A stretch of DNA of 64,000 bases from Phymorhynchus buccinoides (GCA_017654935.2 CM065699.1:13822011-13886010); one strand, 5' to 3'; positions 21,801 to 37,569 are shown, numbered from the stretch's first letter. A program made the numbers and translations. Notes: generated by a model from the sequence alone, not told the origin.

Positions 21801-22590
21801 GACCCACCTATGTCAACAGCTGTAAGGAAATCCACAGCTCAGCCAGACTCAGTACCCTACAATGTCGACAGGTTCTTTATTCATTACAAACAGACCCACC
21901 TATGTCAACAGTTGTTAAGGAAATCCACAGCTCAGCCAGACTCAGTACCCTACAGTGTCGGCAGGTTCTTTATTCATTACAAACAGACCCACCTATGTCA
22001 ACAGCTGGTAAGGAAATCCACAGCTCAGCCAGACTCAGTACCCTACAATGTCGGCAGGTTCTTTATTCATTACAAACAGACCCACCTATGTCAACAGCTG
22101 GTAAGGAAATCCACAGCTCAGCCAGACTCAGTACCCTACAGTGTCGACAGGTTCTTTATTCATTACAAACAGACCCACCTATGTCAACAGCTGTCAGGAA
22201 ATCCACAGCTCAGCCAGACTCAGTACCCTACAGTGTCGACAGGTTCTTTATTCATTACAAACAGACCCACCTATGTCAACAGCTGGTAAGGAAATCCACA
22301 GCTCAGCCAGACTCAGTAGCCAGACTCAGTACCCTACAGTGTCGGCAGGTTCTTTATTCATTACAAACAGACCCACCTATGTCAACAGCTGTCAGGAAAT
22401 CCACAGCTCAGCCAGACTCAGTACCCTACAGTGTCGGCAGGTTCTTTATTCATTACAAACAGACCCACCTATGTCAACAGCTGTCAGGAAATCCACAGCT
22501 CAGCCAGACTCAGTACCCTACAGTGTCGGCAGGTTCTTTATTCATTACAAACAGACCCACCTCCACAGCTCAGCCAGACTAAGGGATGGT
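21801..22590. repeat. 93-bp tandem repeat, about 8.5 copies
   Basis: The unit contains GACCCACCTATGTCAACAGC, AAATCCACAGCTCAGCCAG and GTTCTTTATTCATTACAAAC. Copies are almost identical, with a local rearrangement near 22310. The left arm has about 2.5 copies. Frames reading KSTAQPDSVPY..FFIHYKQTH exist only because the period is a multiple of three. Confidence 0.92.
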
Positions 22591-22599
22591 TCTGGCTCC

Positions 22600-23320
22600 G
22601 CCTTTCCGCTACTGTCTCAGCTCCCGTGCCTCCAACGGCCTCAGCAGGTGTGGGGAACTGCTCTTGTGCTGGTAGGGCAGGTGGAAGTCAGCGAGTCTCT
22701 TCGGGTGTTTTGTTTTCCATCCTGTGCCTCCAGTGGCCTCCTGTGTAGCTTCTTCCCAGGAGCTATGACCATCTCCAGGCAAACCCGCAGTGTGCCTGTG
22801 TAGTCTATGGGCCTCTGTGTGGTGGGTGCTTGTCTTCTAACAAGCTGCTTTTATGGGCGACAGTCGGTTGCGACAGGGAGTACTGTCGTTTCCTGAAAAT
22901 GGCAAATGCAGAATGTTTATATATATTATAGTGTTCAAACACTTAATAGTTTAGTTGTATTCTTCTTCAAAAAAGAATAGGAATCTATGTTTTTTTTATC
23001 ATAAATAAGAGGAAAAATTGTTAATTTAATTTAAGGGACGATGAAATAATTTCAATTGAAACATTTAATATCCTTTCATCCGTTTAAACTTGTGGGTAAG
23101 CGTCTGTTATGGATTTAACTTCAAGTTTCCGCTTTTGTACTTATTCTGTGCGCTGTCTAATGACTATTTGAAATATGCTTTTCTGCTTACGCTTTGCACT
23201 TTTACAGCTCATTTCTTGCTCATTTTCTTCATATTATTTTCATCGATGCACAAAATGTTGATAATTGCACAGGAACACTTTATATTTTGCTACAACCATA
23301 ACTGGTTTCTTCTCTTCATT
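22600..23320. other. Inverted-arm sequence, no gene recognised
   Basis: Reverse match of 4653-5440. The small open frame at 23090-23326 is present in both arms with an in-frame indel and no recognisable domain. Confidence 0.5.
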
Positions 23321-23322
23321 TC

Positions 23323-23566
23323 TTAACTCTTCTAGCACCGTGGGCGACTGTATTCGCTCATGACATCACTCTACACTTCTACCAAATGCAAAGACACTCA
23401 CTGCCAAGCACCCTGCCATATGTTCGTCCATTTTTAAAGCTTATGTCACCGTTTCTTACGTTAAACTAAAACGCATGCGCCCTCGAAAATATAGTTACTC
23501 CCCTCTTGTTGGTTGAGATGCAACGGGCAAACAAGAATGTCAAAAAATACATGGCGCTAGAGTTAA
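23323..23566. mobile_element. TTAA-flanked MITE, second family (right-arm copy)
   Basis: TTAA at 23323-23326 and 23563-23566, with ends CTCTTCTAGCACC and GGCGCTAGAG. Orthologous to 4407-4652. Confidence 0.7.
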
Positions 23567-23594
23567 TTTCACCTTTTTATTAAATAAACTGTAT

Positions 23595-23599
<5 letters not shown>

Positions 23600-23652
<53 letters not shown>
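23600..23652. repeat. (CT)n microsatellite
   Basis: Pure CT tract, shorter than its left-arm partner at 4240-4372. Confidence 0.93.
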
Positions 23653-23654
<2 letters not shown>

Positions 23655-23877
23655 TTCCTTTCTTTCCTTTTACTTGCCTTCAGTCAGAAATGAAGCCTGT
23701 GGTCGTTCCAGTTTTGCACATCCATAGTGCCTCGTCCGTGTTTCTAAAATTCCTTCAGGTCATTTTCAGTTTGCATATATCATGGTAAGCCCAGGTTACT
23801 GATCTTCCCAGTTCATTCTTCATTTATTACCTTATTAATTTCCCAATTTTCATTTGACATTATTTTCTTCATTTTGA

Positions 23878-23911
23878 GGGGGGGGGGGGGGGGGGGGGAG
23901 GGGGGGGGGAG
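23878..23911. repeat. Poly-G run
   Basis: About 33 bases, nearly all G, with interruptions. The left-arm equivalent is a C-rich run near 3977-4008. Confidence 0.9.
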
Positions 23912-24819
23912 CGGCGAGGGAGGGTTATTATTTTGAGCCATGTCCACTGAGCAGAGAGAGAGAGAGAAATGTCCTGCTCGCAAACCAAGGAACATTCCTT
24001 TCACGTGCATCCTCTTTACCAAAGGACACCTAGGAAGAAATTTGCCGCCAGAAAAGACAACTACGCATAATAAAATGGAAAACAATTGACATAAAGTATC
24101 TCTGTGAAACTCTTTGCAAGACAAAAAATTATCCACCCACCAAGGACCACTCATTATCTGACAAGAGTTATCTGTGTGCAACACTCCGACAAAAAAAAAA
24201 AAGAAAAAAGAACTACGTATTCCTCAATAAAACACAACAGAAAGCAGGCCTAACGAATAACTGGAACATCACTTTACGGATAATTCCGGCACCTATCGAA
24301 GATTTAGTCACAACTTTTACACCCAGGACACGCTTTCGTTTCCATATAATGGGTGAGACAGACCCCACGGATGGTGATGAGATTAACGTCCAATCGGTCA
24401 GAGACCCTTATGGACGGTGCAGACCCCACCCACCCTATTCCAACATGATGCCATGTCAGCAAGCAAGCACAATACGCACGCACGCGGGCATGTACTGCGC
24501 TCACGCACGCGCGCACACACAGTGACCCAGCCAGTCAGAACCCCCAGTGGGTTCTGACGTGATGCTGCGTCAATGGGTGCTGATTGTCCCTCTCTGTCTA
24601 TCTGCGCCAAAGTTTATGGTGTCATGACAACAATTCAATGCACGCGAAGGGATTTTGTTTCCATGAAGAGGGATTTGTTTTTGTATTTATTTGCACTTTG
24701 AACTTTCGTTTTGTATCTGCACCCACCCCCCCCCACCCTTTTATTGCAATGAATAAAAATAACCTCTCCCCACCGTTTTCTCGTCTGAAACTCTTTCTCT
24801 CTTCCTCTCCCGTCCCCCC

Positions 24820-25146
<327 letters not shown>

Positions 25147-25189
25147 CAGATTGGAAGAATAGGCTTGGCCTAAAATCTCAATCCTTGAA

Positions 25190-26639
25190 TAATAAAGTTT
25201 TTTTCAGTCTCTAGCAACAACATACCATAAGGCGCTTAATCTTGATGAAATCAAATCAAAGTGCTTTCAAAACAAAAACACCAAGCAGCATTCAGAGGGG
25301 AAAAGGAGATATTGCAGATTGCAATCACAGGGGAACAGGTGGGTTTTCAGGTTTATTTTTTAAGATAGAGAGGGTGGGTTGATGACGGGGGGAGAGGAGA
25401 AGTGGTTTTTAGAGGCAGTACATCCTGAAAAATCAAAAGAATGCCGACCAACAGATGAAAGTTTATACCTAGGGATATTATGAAGGGGAAGAGAATATGA
25501 AGTTGAACGTGGCGGGCGAGCTGGCTTGTACAAATGATAATACTGTCAGAGATAAGAGGGAGCAACCTGATGGATAGATTTATAGCAGAGGGTGTTCAGT
25601 TGGTATTCAATTCTACCAACGACTGGTAGCCAGTACAGAGAGTGGAGTAGAGGGCCGATATGATCGAACTCTTTTTTAAAGAACAAGCCGTGCAGCCGTA
25701 TTTTGAAATCGCTGGAGACAAGAAAGAGAAGAAACAGGTAGGTCAGAAAGAAGAGCAATGCAATAGTCAAGATGAGTGAAGTAACGAGCTGGACTGTGGC
25801 TTTGACTGATAGGTATTTGCGAATATAGCCGATGTGACGGATTTGGAAGTAGCACGACTGACATGTCTGAGTCAGGAAACTCTGCATTGAGAGAGTATTG
25901 TCCAGAGGGACAGCTTAGTTCTTAACGGAGTCAGAGAGAGAGGGGGGATGTTTTCGCCTAGTTGGATTGTCTCGGCTGAAACAGAGGCCAGTTTCCTGTT
26001 TGTGCCTACAAGCATGGCTTCGGTTTTATCGTCATTTTAACTAGACGGTTTTGAATCACCCAGTTTTGCGTGTCAAAGTAGCAGCTGGATACATCCGAAA
26101 GAAGGGAATGTAGGTCTTCGGAGAGTGCACTGTTATGGAGTTGCGTGCCATCTGCACAGAAGTGGTGTTTCATGTTGTGCTGGTCAGTGATGTTGGGAAC
26201 TCCACAAGAAAGCCTAACCTGTCGAGACTGACGAACCATTGGCGAGAACAGACTGAAAGCGACCAGAAAGGTAACAGAAAGCCTTGAAAGAGCAGAGCCC
26301 ACACTTCCGAAAGTATGTTCAAGACGAGACGTAATGTGAGTGGTCTGTGGTATGAAAGGCAGCAGAGAGACCGAGAAGTGTCAGAAGAGAGAGTTGACAA
26401 CATCAGATGCGAGTAGAGGTCAGTGACGATTTGAAGAACAGCTGGTTCAGTGCTGTGGTTACATTCAGACTGGTAAGGATGGTGGAGAATGTTTGCATAG
26501 AGATGGCAGACTGGTAAGGTTGATGGAGATTGTTTGCAAAGATTGATGGCATACAGACTGGTATCCGAGTGGAGATTATTTTCGCATAAACAGACTTGTA
26601 AGGATGATGGAGATTGTTTGCATAGAGATTGAGGGTTGG

Positions 26640-26640
<1 letters not shown>
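25190..26640 (-). pseudogene. Decayed LINE reverse transcriptase (C-terminal half)
   Basis: Minus-strand frames in order: VRLSCGVPN with HHFCADGTQLHNSAL (the catalytic YADD box decayed to CADG) and SLLSDVSSCYFDTQNWV at about 26302-26006. Next come a SHRLYSQIPIS word, LDYCIALLSDLPVSSLSCL, QRFQNTAARLVL, then FDHIGPLLHSLYWLPV and RIEYQLNTLCYKSIHQ at about 25560-25870. This is the palm-to-thumb and C-terminal order of CR1/L2-type non-LTR elements. Several frameshifts are present. The element is absent from the left arm. Confidence 0.85.
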
Positions 26641-30589
<3,949 letters not shown>

Positions 30590-30590
<1 letters not shown>

Positions 30591-31470
30591 CGACAGGTCA
30601 GAGTCAGGAGATTATGCATAGAAAGTGTGTTGTCCAGAGTGACACATAGGTTCTTAACAGAGTCAGGGAGAGTGATGATGCTGCCAAGTTGGATTGACTC
30701 CACTGAGACAGGGGCTAGTATGCTCGTTGCAACTGAAGTTTATCTTGAATCATCCATTTGTGGATGTCGGAATAATAGCTGCCAATTTCGGGAAGAATGG
30801 AATTTTGATCTCCGTTAGTTGTACTGTTCTGCAGTTGTGTTTCATGTTATGCTGGTCGATAACATTGGCTAGAAGTGATCACCAATAATGAGGACTTAAA
30901 GCAATCAGAAACGTAAGAAAAGCGAGAGCTGGTCTGTTAATTCCACACATGTGTTCAAGACGAGAGAGAAAGATAGGGAGGTCTATGATATCAAAGGCAG
31001 CAGACGAATTAAGAAATGCCAGTAAAGAGATGTTCTGCCAGCATTAAAAGCAATGGGAGTTCATTCACTATCTGAACAAGATCTGTTTCAAGTACTGTGG
31101 TTAACTCTGTAGGCAGACTGATAAGGATGGATATTGTTTGAAGAGAGATGATCGTTCAGTTGTATCAGAATAGCTTTCTCCAGAAATATGTGATGCAGGT
31201 CTGTAGTTGTCTTTTTTCAGATTATTGGGATCCAGATTGGGGTTTTTTTCCCCTTGAGAAAGTGCTTCACAAGAGCAAATTTTAAAGCAGAAGGGAAGAC
31301 GCCTGACATTAAAGAATTGACGATGGTGGTGATTGATGGCAGAAGATGTTAGAAAAGAGAGGGTGGGGTGGGATCCAAATCAAAGCATTTGCAACATTTA
31401 CTTGAGGACATCAGTTGACTCTGTCTCTGATACTAGCTGGAAAGAGAGAAGGGAGACACGATTGAACGAT
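30590..31470 (-). pseudogene. Decayed LINE reverse transcriptase (N-terminal and central part)
   Basis: Minus-strand reading gives SAFKFALVKHFLKGKKP-like words near 31270-31220, and words shared with 25860-26400 such as AGTCAGGAGATTATGCATAG. Frames are broken throughout. It continues, in the same orientation, into the tandem LINE-tail array, so array and RT body appear to derive from one element. Confidence 0.65.
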
Positions 31471-31514
31471 TGGTGCGAGACTGGCAGAAGAGCATAGAGT
31501 CAGTTTTAGCATGC

Positions 31515-31935
31515 AGATCAACACACACACACACACACAGTGACCCAGCCAGCCAGATCCCGTTCAACGGGCTCCAACTCTGTAATACTCTCAGCACCCC
31601 CCCTCTCTCTCTCTCCACCCTCTCTGCATTCGATGTGCACATTCGGATTCGATTCACTTACATTGTTCTTGTTCTAAACAACTCGATGTTGTCACACGCT
31701 ACCCTCACCCACCTCAACACCTATTTTGACAGAGCCAGCCTCCCGTTCAACGGGCACAATGCACTGTCACGTCAACAGGCTCTCTCTCGCACTCTCTCTC
31801 TCTCTCTCTCTCTGTGCATTCTATGTGCACGATTCGGATTCGATTCATTTGGACATTGTTCTTGTTCTAAATAAATCTATGTTGTCACACGCTACCCTCA
31901 CCCACCTCAACACCTATTTTGGCAGAAAAACCCAA
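31515..31935 (+). repeat. Two tandem copies of a (CT)n-containing module, about 190 bp
   Basis: CTACCCTCACCCACCTCAAC occurs at about 31700 and 31890, with ATTCGGATTCGATTCA and TTGTTCTTGTTCTAAA before each copy. The preceding CAGTGACCCAGCCAGCCAG block is shared with 3370, 24520 and 24940. Confidence 0.8.
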
Positions 31936-32009
31936 TTAAAAAACTGCTCAACATGGCATTGCACGCATGCACGCAAAACACACACGCGCACACAGTAATA
32001 ATCTATTCA

Positions 32010-32469
32010 AACCTTGTTTTGTTTATTCAGGGAGAACAGCATGGAACAATTTATCATCATCCTTAAAATCATATCCCTCAATTCCAGCCTTTAAAAAAGT
32101 TCTTAAAAAGAATTACTCGAAAAATTTAAGACTACTAACATTTTTTCTATTGTTGACTTGTTGATGTGAAATATGTTTTCTGTTACTAGGTGTCTGCTCT
32201 CTTGTTTTATTTTCTGATCAATACCCTTGTATTGTTAATTTATCATCTCGTGCTTATCTCTCTAAATGTCTCTTACTTCATTTAACTTCAACTAGAATGT
32301 TCCACTATTATTCTCCCTCCTCTAATAACTACTTTCACACTTGTGCATTCTCTCTCTCTCTCTCTCTCTCTCTCCCCTCTTAGGGCTGAGTGTAAAAAAG
32401 CTGTAAATTGCTTATCTCATTACCTTGGGTAAATAAAATTTCGTTTTCTCTCTTTCTCCCTCCTCCCTC

Positions 32470-32470
<1 letters not shown>
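32010..32470 (+). pseudogene. LINE 3' end (different family)
   Basis: The plus frame reads FVYSGRTAWNNLSSSLKSY and PSIPAFKKVLKKNYS, the usual C-terminal end of a non-LTR ORF2 (GPTAWNSLP..FKKKLK type). A 3' UTR follows, with (CT)n at 32349-32373 and TAAATAAAATTTCG, then more CT. Only the extreme end is present. Confidence 0.75.
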
Positions 32471-32501
<31 letters not shown>

Positions 32502-32529
32502 CATGTGGATTTTCCATAATGAATGACTA

Positions 32530-33258
32530 GCGATACTTGGTTGATTCATTTGATTGCCTAATATTTCCTGCGTTCCTCGCAGATAACAAAATCACCCATC
32601 GCATCCATTTTGACAAAGACCAGAAGACTTCACTCTCAACTGGAACAGCACTGTTTCTTTTTCTTTCTTTTTTCATCATATCACCTAACCCAATATCTTT
32701 TACGCGATAGAATAAATTTTGACAAACATCCGCAAACTTTGCGATTTCGCCTTGAACTACATCACCCACAACAACCTGCCCCCATTTCCTCAACACTGCC
32801 CCAATCTGCTGCACCCATAAAACAAGTATGAAATAGTGAGGCTAAGAGAGAGACTATAGTGAAATGAATAAGGGGAAGGAACTTCTCATAATTAACTCCC
32901 TTTTACCAAAGTTATTTATGGCACCTATTCGCCTAGCAAAGTGAAAGTAGTTGCCACAACAATACAGACCCAAGTTCATCCTCATATATATTGTGTTCAG
33001 TGTCTCAAAATCTTCAACTGTATCCCCCAGTAAAGCAAAAGTTTGCTTACGACCGTAACTTCCAGACCTGTAGCAGAAGAGGCAACTGGTATTCGAGAGA
33101 GCTGGGCTGAAATTTTATTTTTAAAACTTGCCCAGGGGACATCCCTACTCCTTGAAGTTAAATTCAGGTGTTACAGCATTAAGATCTCAGTGCAGTGAAC
33201 ATGGTCTGATATGTACAAGGACCAGAGGGGGGGGTGTGGGGAGGAGGGGGGGTAAGAA

Positions 33259-33323
<65 letters not shown>

Positions 33324-33960
33324 AGGTGGAGGGGAGAATGCAAACGCGTTCAGATAATTTTCAGTTTCAATGACTGGTGAAAATTATTGGCAAAAAAAAT
33401 TAAAACAAAACAATTAGGACCTGAAAAAACTTCAAAACACTTCAGCCACACTGTAGACTGGTGTCTGCAAATCAAATCGAAATATTTGCTATTTTTACAT
33501 TGTCTTAATATATAAGCCATGTCTGGATAGCTAAAAATATTAATATGTTGTCATGGTGTGAAATGTTTTGTCATTTTTAATTACAAAAATCATCAACCCC
33601 AATTCACTGAAAATGTGCAGCAGTCAAGAATTAAACAAAATAATTTTAAAATTGTAACAGAGAACGTGTGCAGCAAGCTAGTCATAATGTGTTTTTACAA
33701 AGTAGCTGGTCTAAAAATTGTGTGCAGTCCTACAAGACAGTTTGGTTCTTTTTTTATCATAACATGTGCGCGCACATTGTATAATGTGCTAAAATCAGGA
33801 CTTTTCTGCAAATGGCTAACTGGAATTATTCACATTTCTTCTCCATTACTGCTTAACGCAAAAGATTGCATTTTTCGCAAATGAAAATACAGTTTGAAAT
33901 CTTGATCCCATTCAACTGAAGCGTTCATGGTTGTAACTAAATGTGAATATAACCCGGTTG
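32530..33960. other. No gene recognised
   Basis: Mostly AT-rich single-copy-looking sequence with short open frames. It contains the poly-G tract listed separately. The MBTPS1 membrane-anchor exon might have been expected on the minus strand here; I could not find a hydrophobic-then-basic frame with splice borders. Confidence 0.5.
33215..33334. repeat. Long poly-G tract
   Basis: A G-rich lead-in is followed by about 62 consecutive G at about 33260-33322. It could form G-quadruplexes, and its length is likely unreliable in the assembly. Confidence 0.92.
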
Positions 33961-33966
33961 ACTTAC

Positions 33967-34060
33967 CTTTCATAGGTGAGAAGTCAATTAAATGGACCCG
34001 GCCTGGCAGCAGTGAGGGCTGGGCCGATTCCAGTGAGGATGATGGTGGGATGATGGTGAC
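33967..34060 (-). CDS. Candidate further MBTPS1 exon (uncertain)
   Basis: A strong donor (ATGAAAG then GTAAGT) on the minus strand ends at 33967. Upstream of it an open frame reads SSSLESAQPSLLPGR and VHLIDFSPMK. The position fits an exon after 36001-36198, and LLPGR recalls the MPGR stretch preceding the membrane anchor of vertebrate MBTPS1. The acceptor is unclear: the nearest upstream AG that fits is inside the adjoining minisatellite. It could equally be chance. Confidence 0.25.
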
Positions 34061-34815
34061 AGGGCTGGGCCAGGGGGGGAATGTTGAGGGTCTTCAGCAG
34101 TGACGATTCCTGAGGATGGTGGGATGATGGTGACAGGGCTGGGCCATTGGGGGCCTGTTGTGGGTCTTCAGCAGTGACGATTCCTGTTGATGGTGGGATG
34201 ATGGTGACAGGGCTGGGCCATGGGGGAATGTTGTGGGTCTTCAGCAGTGACGATTCCTGAGGATGATGGGATGATGGTGACAGGGCTGGGCCATGGGGGA
34301 ATGTTGTGGGTCTTCAGCAGTGACGATTCCTGTTGATGATGGGATGATGGTGACAGGGCTGGGCCATGGGGGAATGTTGAGGGTCTTCAGCAGTGACGAT
34401 TCCTGAGGATGATGGGATGATGGTGACAGGGCTGGGCCATGGGGGAATGTTGAGGGTCTTCAGCAGTGACGATTCCTGTTGATGGTGGGATGATGGTGAC
34501 AGGGCTGGCCGATTCCTGAGGGGGAATGTTGAGGGTCTTCAGCAGTGACGATTCCTGAGGATGATGGGATGATGGTGACAGGGCTGGGCCAGGGGGGAAT
34601 GTTGTGGGTCTTCAGCAGTGACGATTCCTGAGGATGATGGGATGATGGTGACAGGGCTGGGCCATTGGGGACTGTTGAGGGTCTTCAGCAGTGACGATTC
34701 CTGGGACTGGTGGTGGTGACAGGGCTGGGACAGGGCTGCCATGGGGGACTGTTGAGGGTCTTCAGCAGTGACGATTCCTGTTCTGGTGGGGTGATGGTGA
34801 CCACAGGACTGAGCC
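33990..34815. repeat. 73-bp minisatellite, about 11 copies
   Basis: TCTTCAGCAGTGACGATTCC recurs at about 34091, 34165, 34238, 34311, 34384, 34457, 34537, 34610, 34684 and 34757, followed by GGATGATGGTGACAGGGCTG-type words. The last unit merges with the candidate exon end at 33967-34060. The period is not a multiple of three, so frames do not persist. Confidence 0.92.
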
Positions 34816-34860
34816 AGTCCTTGCTAACGAGAGCCGAACCTAAACATGAAGAGAACATTT

Positions 34861-34982
34861 TTGGCGATATTCACAATTACGCCTGCCAAGAACGATAATT
34901 TGTAACAGAAAAGAACACTAACCCATTGCTTTTTCAGTCAACATTATCGTTCTTGGCGGGCTGTAATTGTGAATATTGTCAA
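34861..34982. repeat. Short inverted-repeat (snap-back) element
   Basis: GGCGATATTCACAATTACGC..AAGAACGATAAT (34863-34899) faces ATTATCGTTCTTGGCGGG..TGTGAATATTGTC (34943-34980), about 37-bp arms around a 43-bp loop. It is MITE-like and non-coding. Confidence 0.8.
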
Positions 34983-34999
34983 TTTTTATAAAAAATCTA

Positions 35000-35500
35000 A
35001 GCAAAGTCCAATTCTTAAGCAGAACAAACTCTAAAGCTACATTTGGATTTTTTTAAAAAAAGCATTTAGATTGCTTAACTCAATCTTTGAAACGTATTGA
35101 CCTGATTTATAAAATTAAAGAAAAAATTATGTTATGTGAATTAGAACTTTTAAACAAATTTGTAAAAATTAACGTGAGCAAAGCTAGTTGTTAATTTAGA
35201 CACCCCCTTCATGCTTACGACTCTCATCATTCTCAAAGTCTCAGGTTCTTTCAGTTACAAGACTGTCAACAACCTTAGGCTGATCCTAACCCTATCCCTT
35301 TTCCCGAGAACAGCAGAATGTTGCTTTTCAGTGAAAATTTTCAAAGCGAAAATGTAATACGGGTATCTAAACTACAACCCAGCCAAACCTTAGCCACATT
35401 ATTGCGGCGCATTGTTTCTGCCACTGAATTATAATAATAATAATTGATAGCATTTCTATGCTGTCTTTCTATCATTATTTTACACTCAAGGCGCTTTCCA
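35000..35500. other. No gene recognised; LINE/SINE-tail-like end at the gap
   Basis: AT-rich, then ATAATAATAATAATTGATAG and CTCAAGGCGCTTTCCA before the gap. The AAT repeat plus GCGCTTT tail recurs at 36483, 40825, 50940 and 52970. Confidence 0.5.
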
Positions 35501-36000
35501 NNNNNNNNNNNNNNNNNNNNNNNNNNNNNNNNNNNNNNNNNNNNNNNNNNNNNNNNNNNNNNNNNNNNNNNNNNNNNNNNNNNNNNNNNNNNNNNNNNNN
35601 NNNNNNNNNNNNNNNNNNNNNNNNNNNNNNNNNNNNNNNNNNNNNNNNNNNNNNNNNNNNNNNNNNNNNNNNNNNNNNNNNNNNNNNNNNNNNNNNNNNN
35701 NNNNNNNNNNNNNNNNNNNNNNNNNNNNNNNNNNNNNNNNNNNNNNNNNNNNNNNNNNNNNNNNNNNNNNNNNNNNNNNNNNNNNNNNNNNNNNNNNNNN
35801 NNNNNNNNNNNNNNNNNNNNNNNNNNNNNNNNNNNNNNNNNNNNNNNNNNNNNNNNNNNNNNNNNNNNNNNNNNNNNNNNNNNNNNNNNNNNNNNNNNNN
35901 NNNNNNNNNNNNNNNNNNNNNNNNNNNNNNNNNNNNNNNNNNNNNNNNNNNNNNNNNNNNNNNNNNNNNNNNNNNNNNNNNNNNNNNNNNNNNNNNNNNN
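35501..36000. other. Assembly gap (500 N)
   Basis: It truncates the MBTPS1 exon that starts at 36198 and may hide the C-terminal exons. Confidence 1.
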
Positions 36001-36198
36001 GAGAGGAAGGTGGGGTGATCGGACACCAGGCTGACCCCGGTCAGCTGACTGTCCATGTAGCCGTAGCCGCCCCCCGGCCGCTCCTGAATCCCTGCTAGCG
36101 GCCCGTCCAGCGGGTTGTCTCCCCTTTTGTTCAGCGGCAACATGGCCGCCGCCGGGTCAAGGTCGATGGACATCAGCTTCTGCGGCTGGTACAGGTTG
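36001..36198 (-). CDS. MBTPS1: MBTPS1 exon l (3' part lost in gap)
   Basis: The exon starts after a CCCCCAG acceptor and is read NLYQPQKLMSIDLDP, PLNKRGDNPLDG, QERPGGGYGYMDSQLTG, VSLVSDHPTFL, still open at the gap. Vertebrate site-1 protease has NLW.HQKLLSIDLD here, so the first 15 residues are recognisable and the rest is lineage-specific, as expected for the poorly conserved linker before the membrane anchor. The single C at its 5' end completes the Ser codon begun by exon k (AG). The donor and the following exon(s) with the transmembrane helix and basic tail are not visible. Confidence 0.88.
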
Positions 36199-36224
36199 CT
36201 GGGGGCAACAGAAATAGGTCATAA

Positions 36225-36482
36225 TCATATAATAAAAAGGCAAGTGTGTGTCTGTCTGTCTGAAACACAAAACGGGCCTTATAACTCCACCGTTTTTCGA
36301 CCAAATCGCTTCAAATTTGCTGTCAGGCTTGCTGTGGTCGGGGCAAAGCCTGGCAGCAAATTTGAAGAGAATCGGGAGAGCGCGTCACTCTCAGAGCAGC
36401 GCCAACGGGAAACGGGGCCTTATAACTCCGCAGTTTCTTAACCGAATCGCTTCAAATTTGCTGTACTCAGCGTTACCAGTAC
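36225..36482 (+). mobile_element. Helitron-family fragment
   Basis: It begins TCATATAATAAAAAGGCAAG preceded by A, with ACTCCACCGTTTTTCGACCA and AATCGCTTCAAATTTGCTG words. It ends without CTAG and runs into an AAT repeat, so the 3' end is lost. It lies in the intron just upstream of exon l. Confidence 0.75.
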
Positions 36483-36575
36483 TTAATAATAATAATAATA
36501 ATAATAATAAACGGACACTTATAATAGTTATATAGTGCTTTTTATTGAGCACAAAGCGCTTTACAATCAGCATTG
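36483..36575. repeat. (AAT)n with GCGCTTTACAAT tail
   Basis: AAT repeats are followed by TATATAGTGCTTTTTATTG and CACAAAGCGCTTTACAATCA. This tail recurs in the window and resembles the 3' end of a LINE or SINE in reverse. Confidence 0.6.
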
Positions 36576-36854
36576 AAACACTCGCACAAGCGCACACACA
36601 CGCACAACAGACACACACGTACGTGCACGCACGCGAGTGAACACGTTCTTGCGCACAGACATTCCCACACAGACCCACACACATTTCATCAAACACACAG
36701 AAAACACATTCTCACTGAAACGCACACACACTTACTCAAACATACACTTGTACAAACATGCACACATGCACGCACATGAGCACACACACACACACACACA
36801 GACAGACACAAACACTCACATACACAAAAAACCCTGGTATTAATACCACTACTA

Positions 36855-37458
36855 TTAACTCTTCTAGCGAATGCAGACCTGTTTAACCTGAAATCGGGCT
36901 TCGTGTATTCAGAATCCAAAATAAGTCTATTTTTCACAAAATAGGAGTACCGTACTCCAACAGGAAAGTTAAAAAAAGAATGAGTGCAAACATGCATACA
37001 TTTTTATAACTTATAGAAATACTATGTCAAAAGTGTCATCCATTGATTACAACAACAAAACACGCACGCACACGCACGCACACACACACAGATCGCACCA
37101 GTTTCCTGAATCAGGCATGATCAAGATGATTTGTTTTCACCATTTCACAGTATTTTCCCCCATGTACCATATTTATGTCAGAACTGTGTACAAAATACAG
37201 TGAAATCTTATGGGTAAACAGGTCTGCGAATGTGTTTAGCCCAAGGCATCACTCTACACTCCCACCAAAAGGCGGAGACATTTACCTCCAAGCACCCTGC
37301 CTAGTTCTTGTATATTTTTAGAGCTTATGTCACTGGGTTTTTTTCTGTAAAGTAATGATTGCGCACATGGGAAAAAAAAAGAGTTATTGCCCTGTTGTTG
37401 GTTGAGATGCAACGGACAACCAAGAACATCAAAAAATACATGGCGCTAGAAGAGTTAA
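36855..37458. mobile_element. TTAA-flanked MITE, second family (600-bp copy)
   Basis: TTAA at 36855-36858 and 37455-37458, with ends CTCTTCTAGCG and CGCTAGAAGAG as perfect inverted repeats. The right part resembles 4407-4652. The left part carries extra sequence including CA repeats, perhaps a nested insertion. It sits in an MBTPS1 intron. Confidence 0.75.
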
Positions 37459-37504
37459 AAACAGGACAACACACCACGTGGATGTACTCACAGAACTGGT
37501 CATG

Positions 37505-37514
37505 GGGGTGAGGA

Positions 37515-37550
<36 letters not shown>
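37505..37550. repeat. Poly-G run
   Basis: G-run of about 35 with a GA-rich lead-in. Confidence 0.9.
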
Positions 37551-37569
37551 TGGAAACCTAGCAATCAAT

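Noticed and set aside
21636..22803. Repetitive 'protein' KSTAQPDSVPY..RFFIHYKQTHLCQQL
   Set aside because: Result of a 93-bp tandem repeat; copy number differs between arms and frames shift between units.
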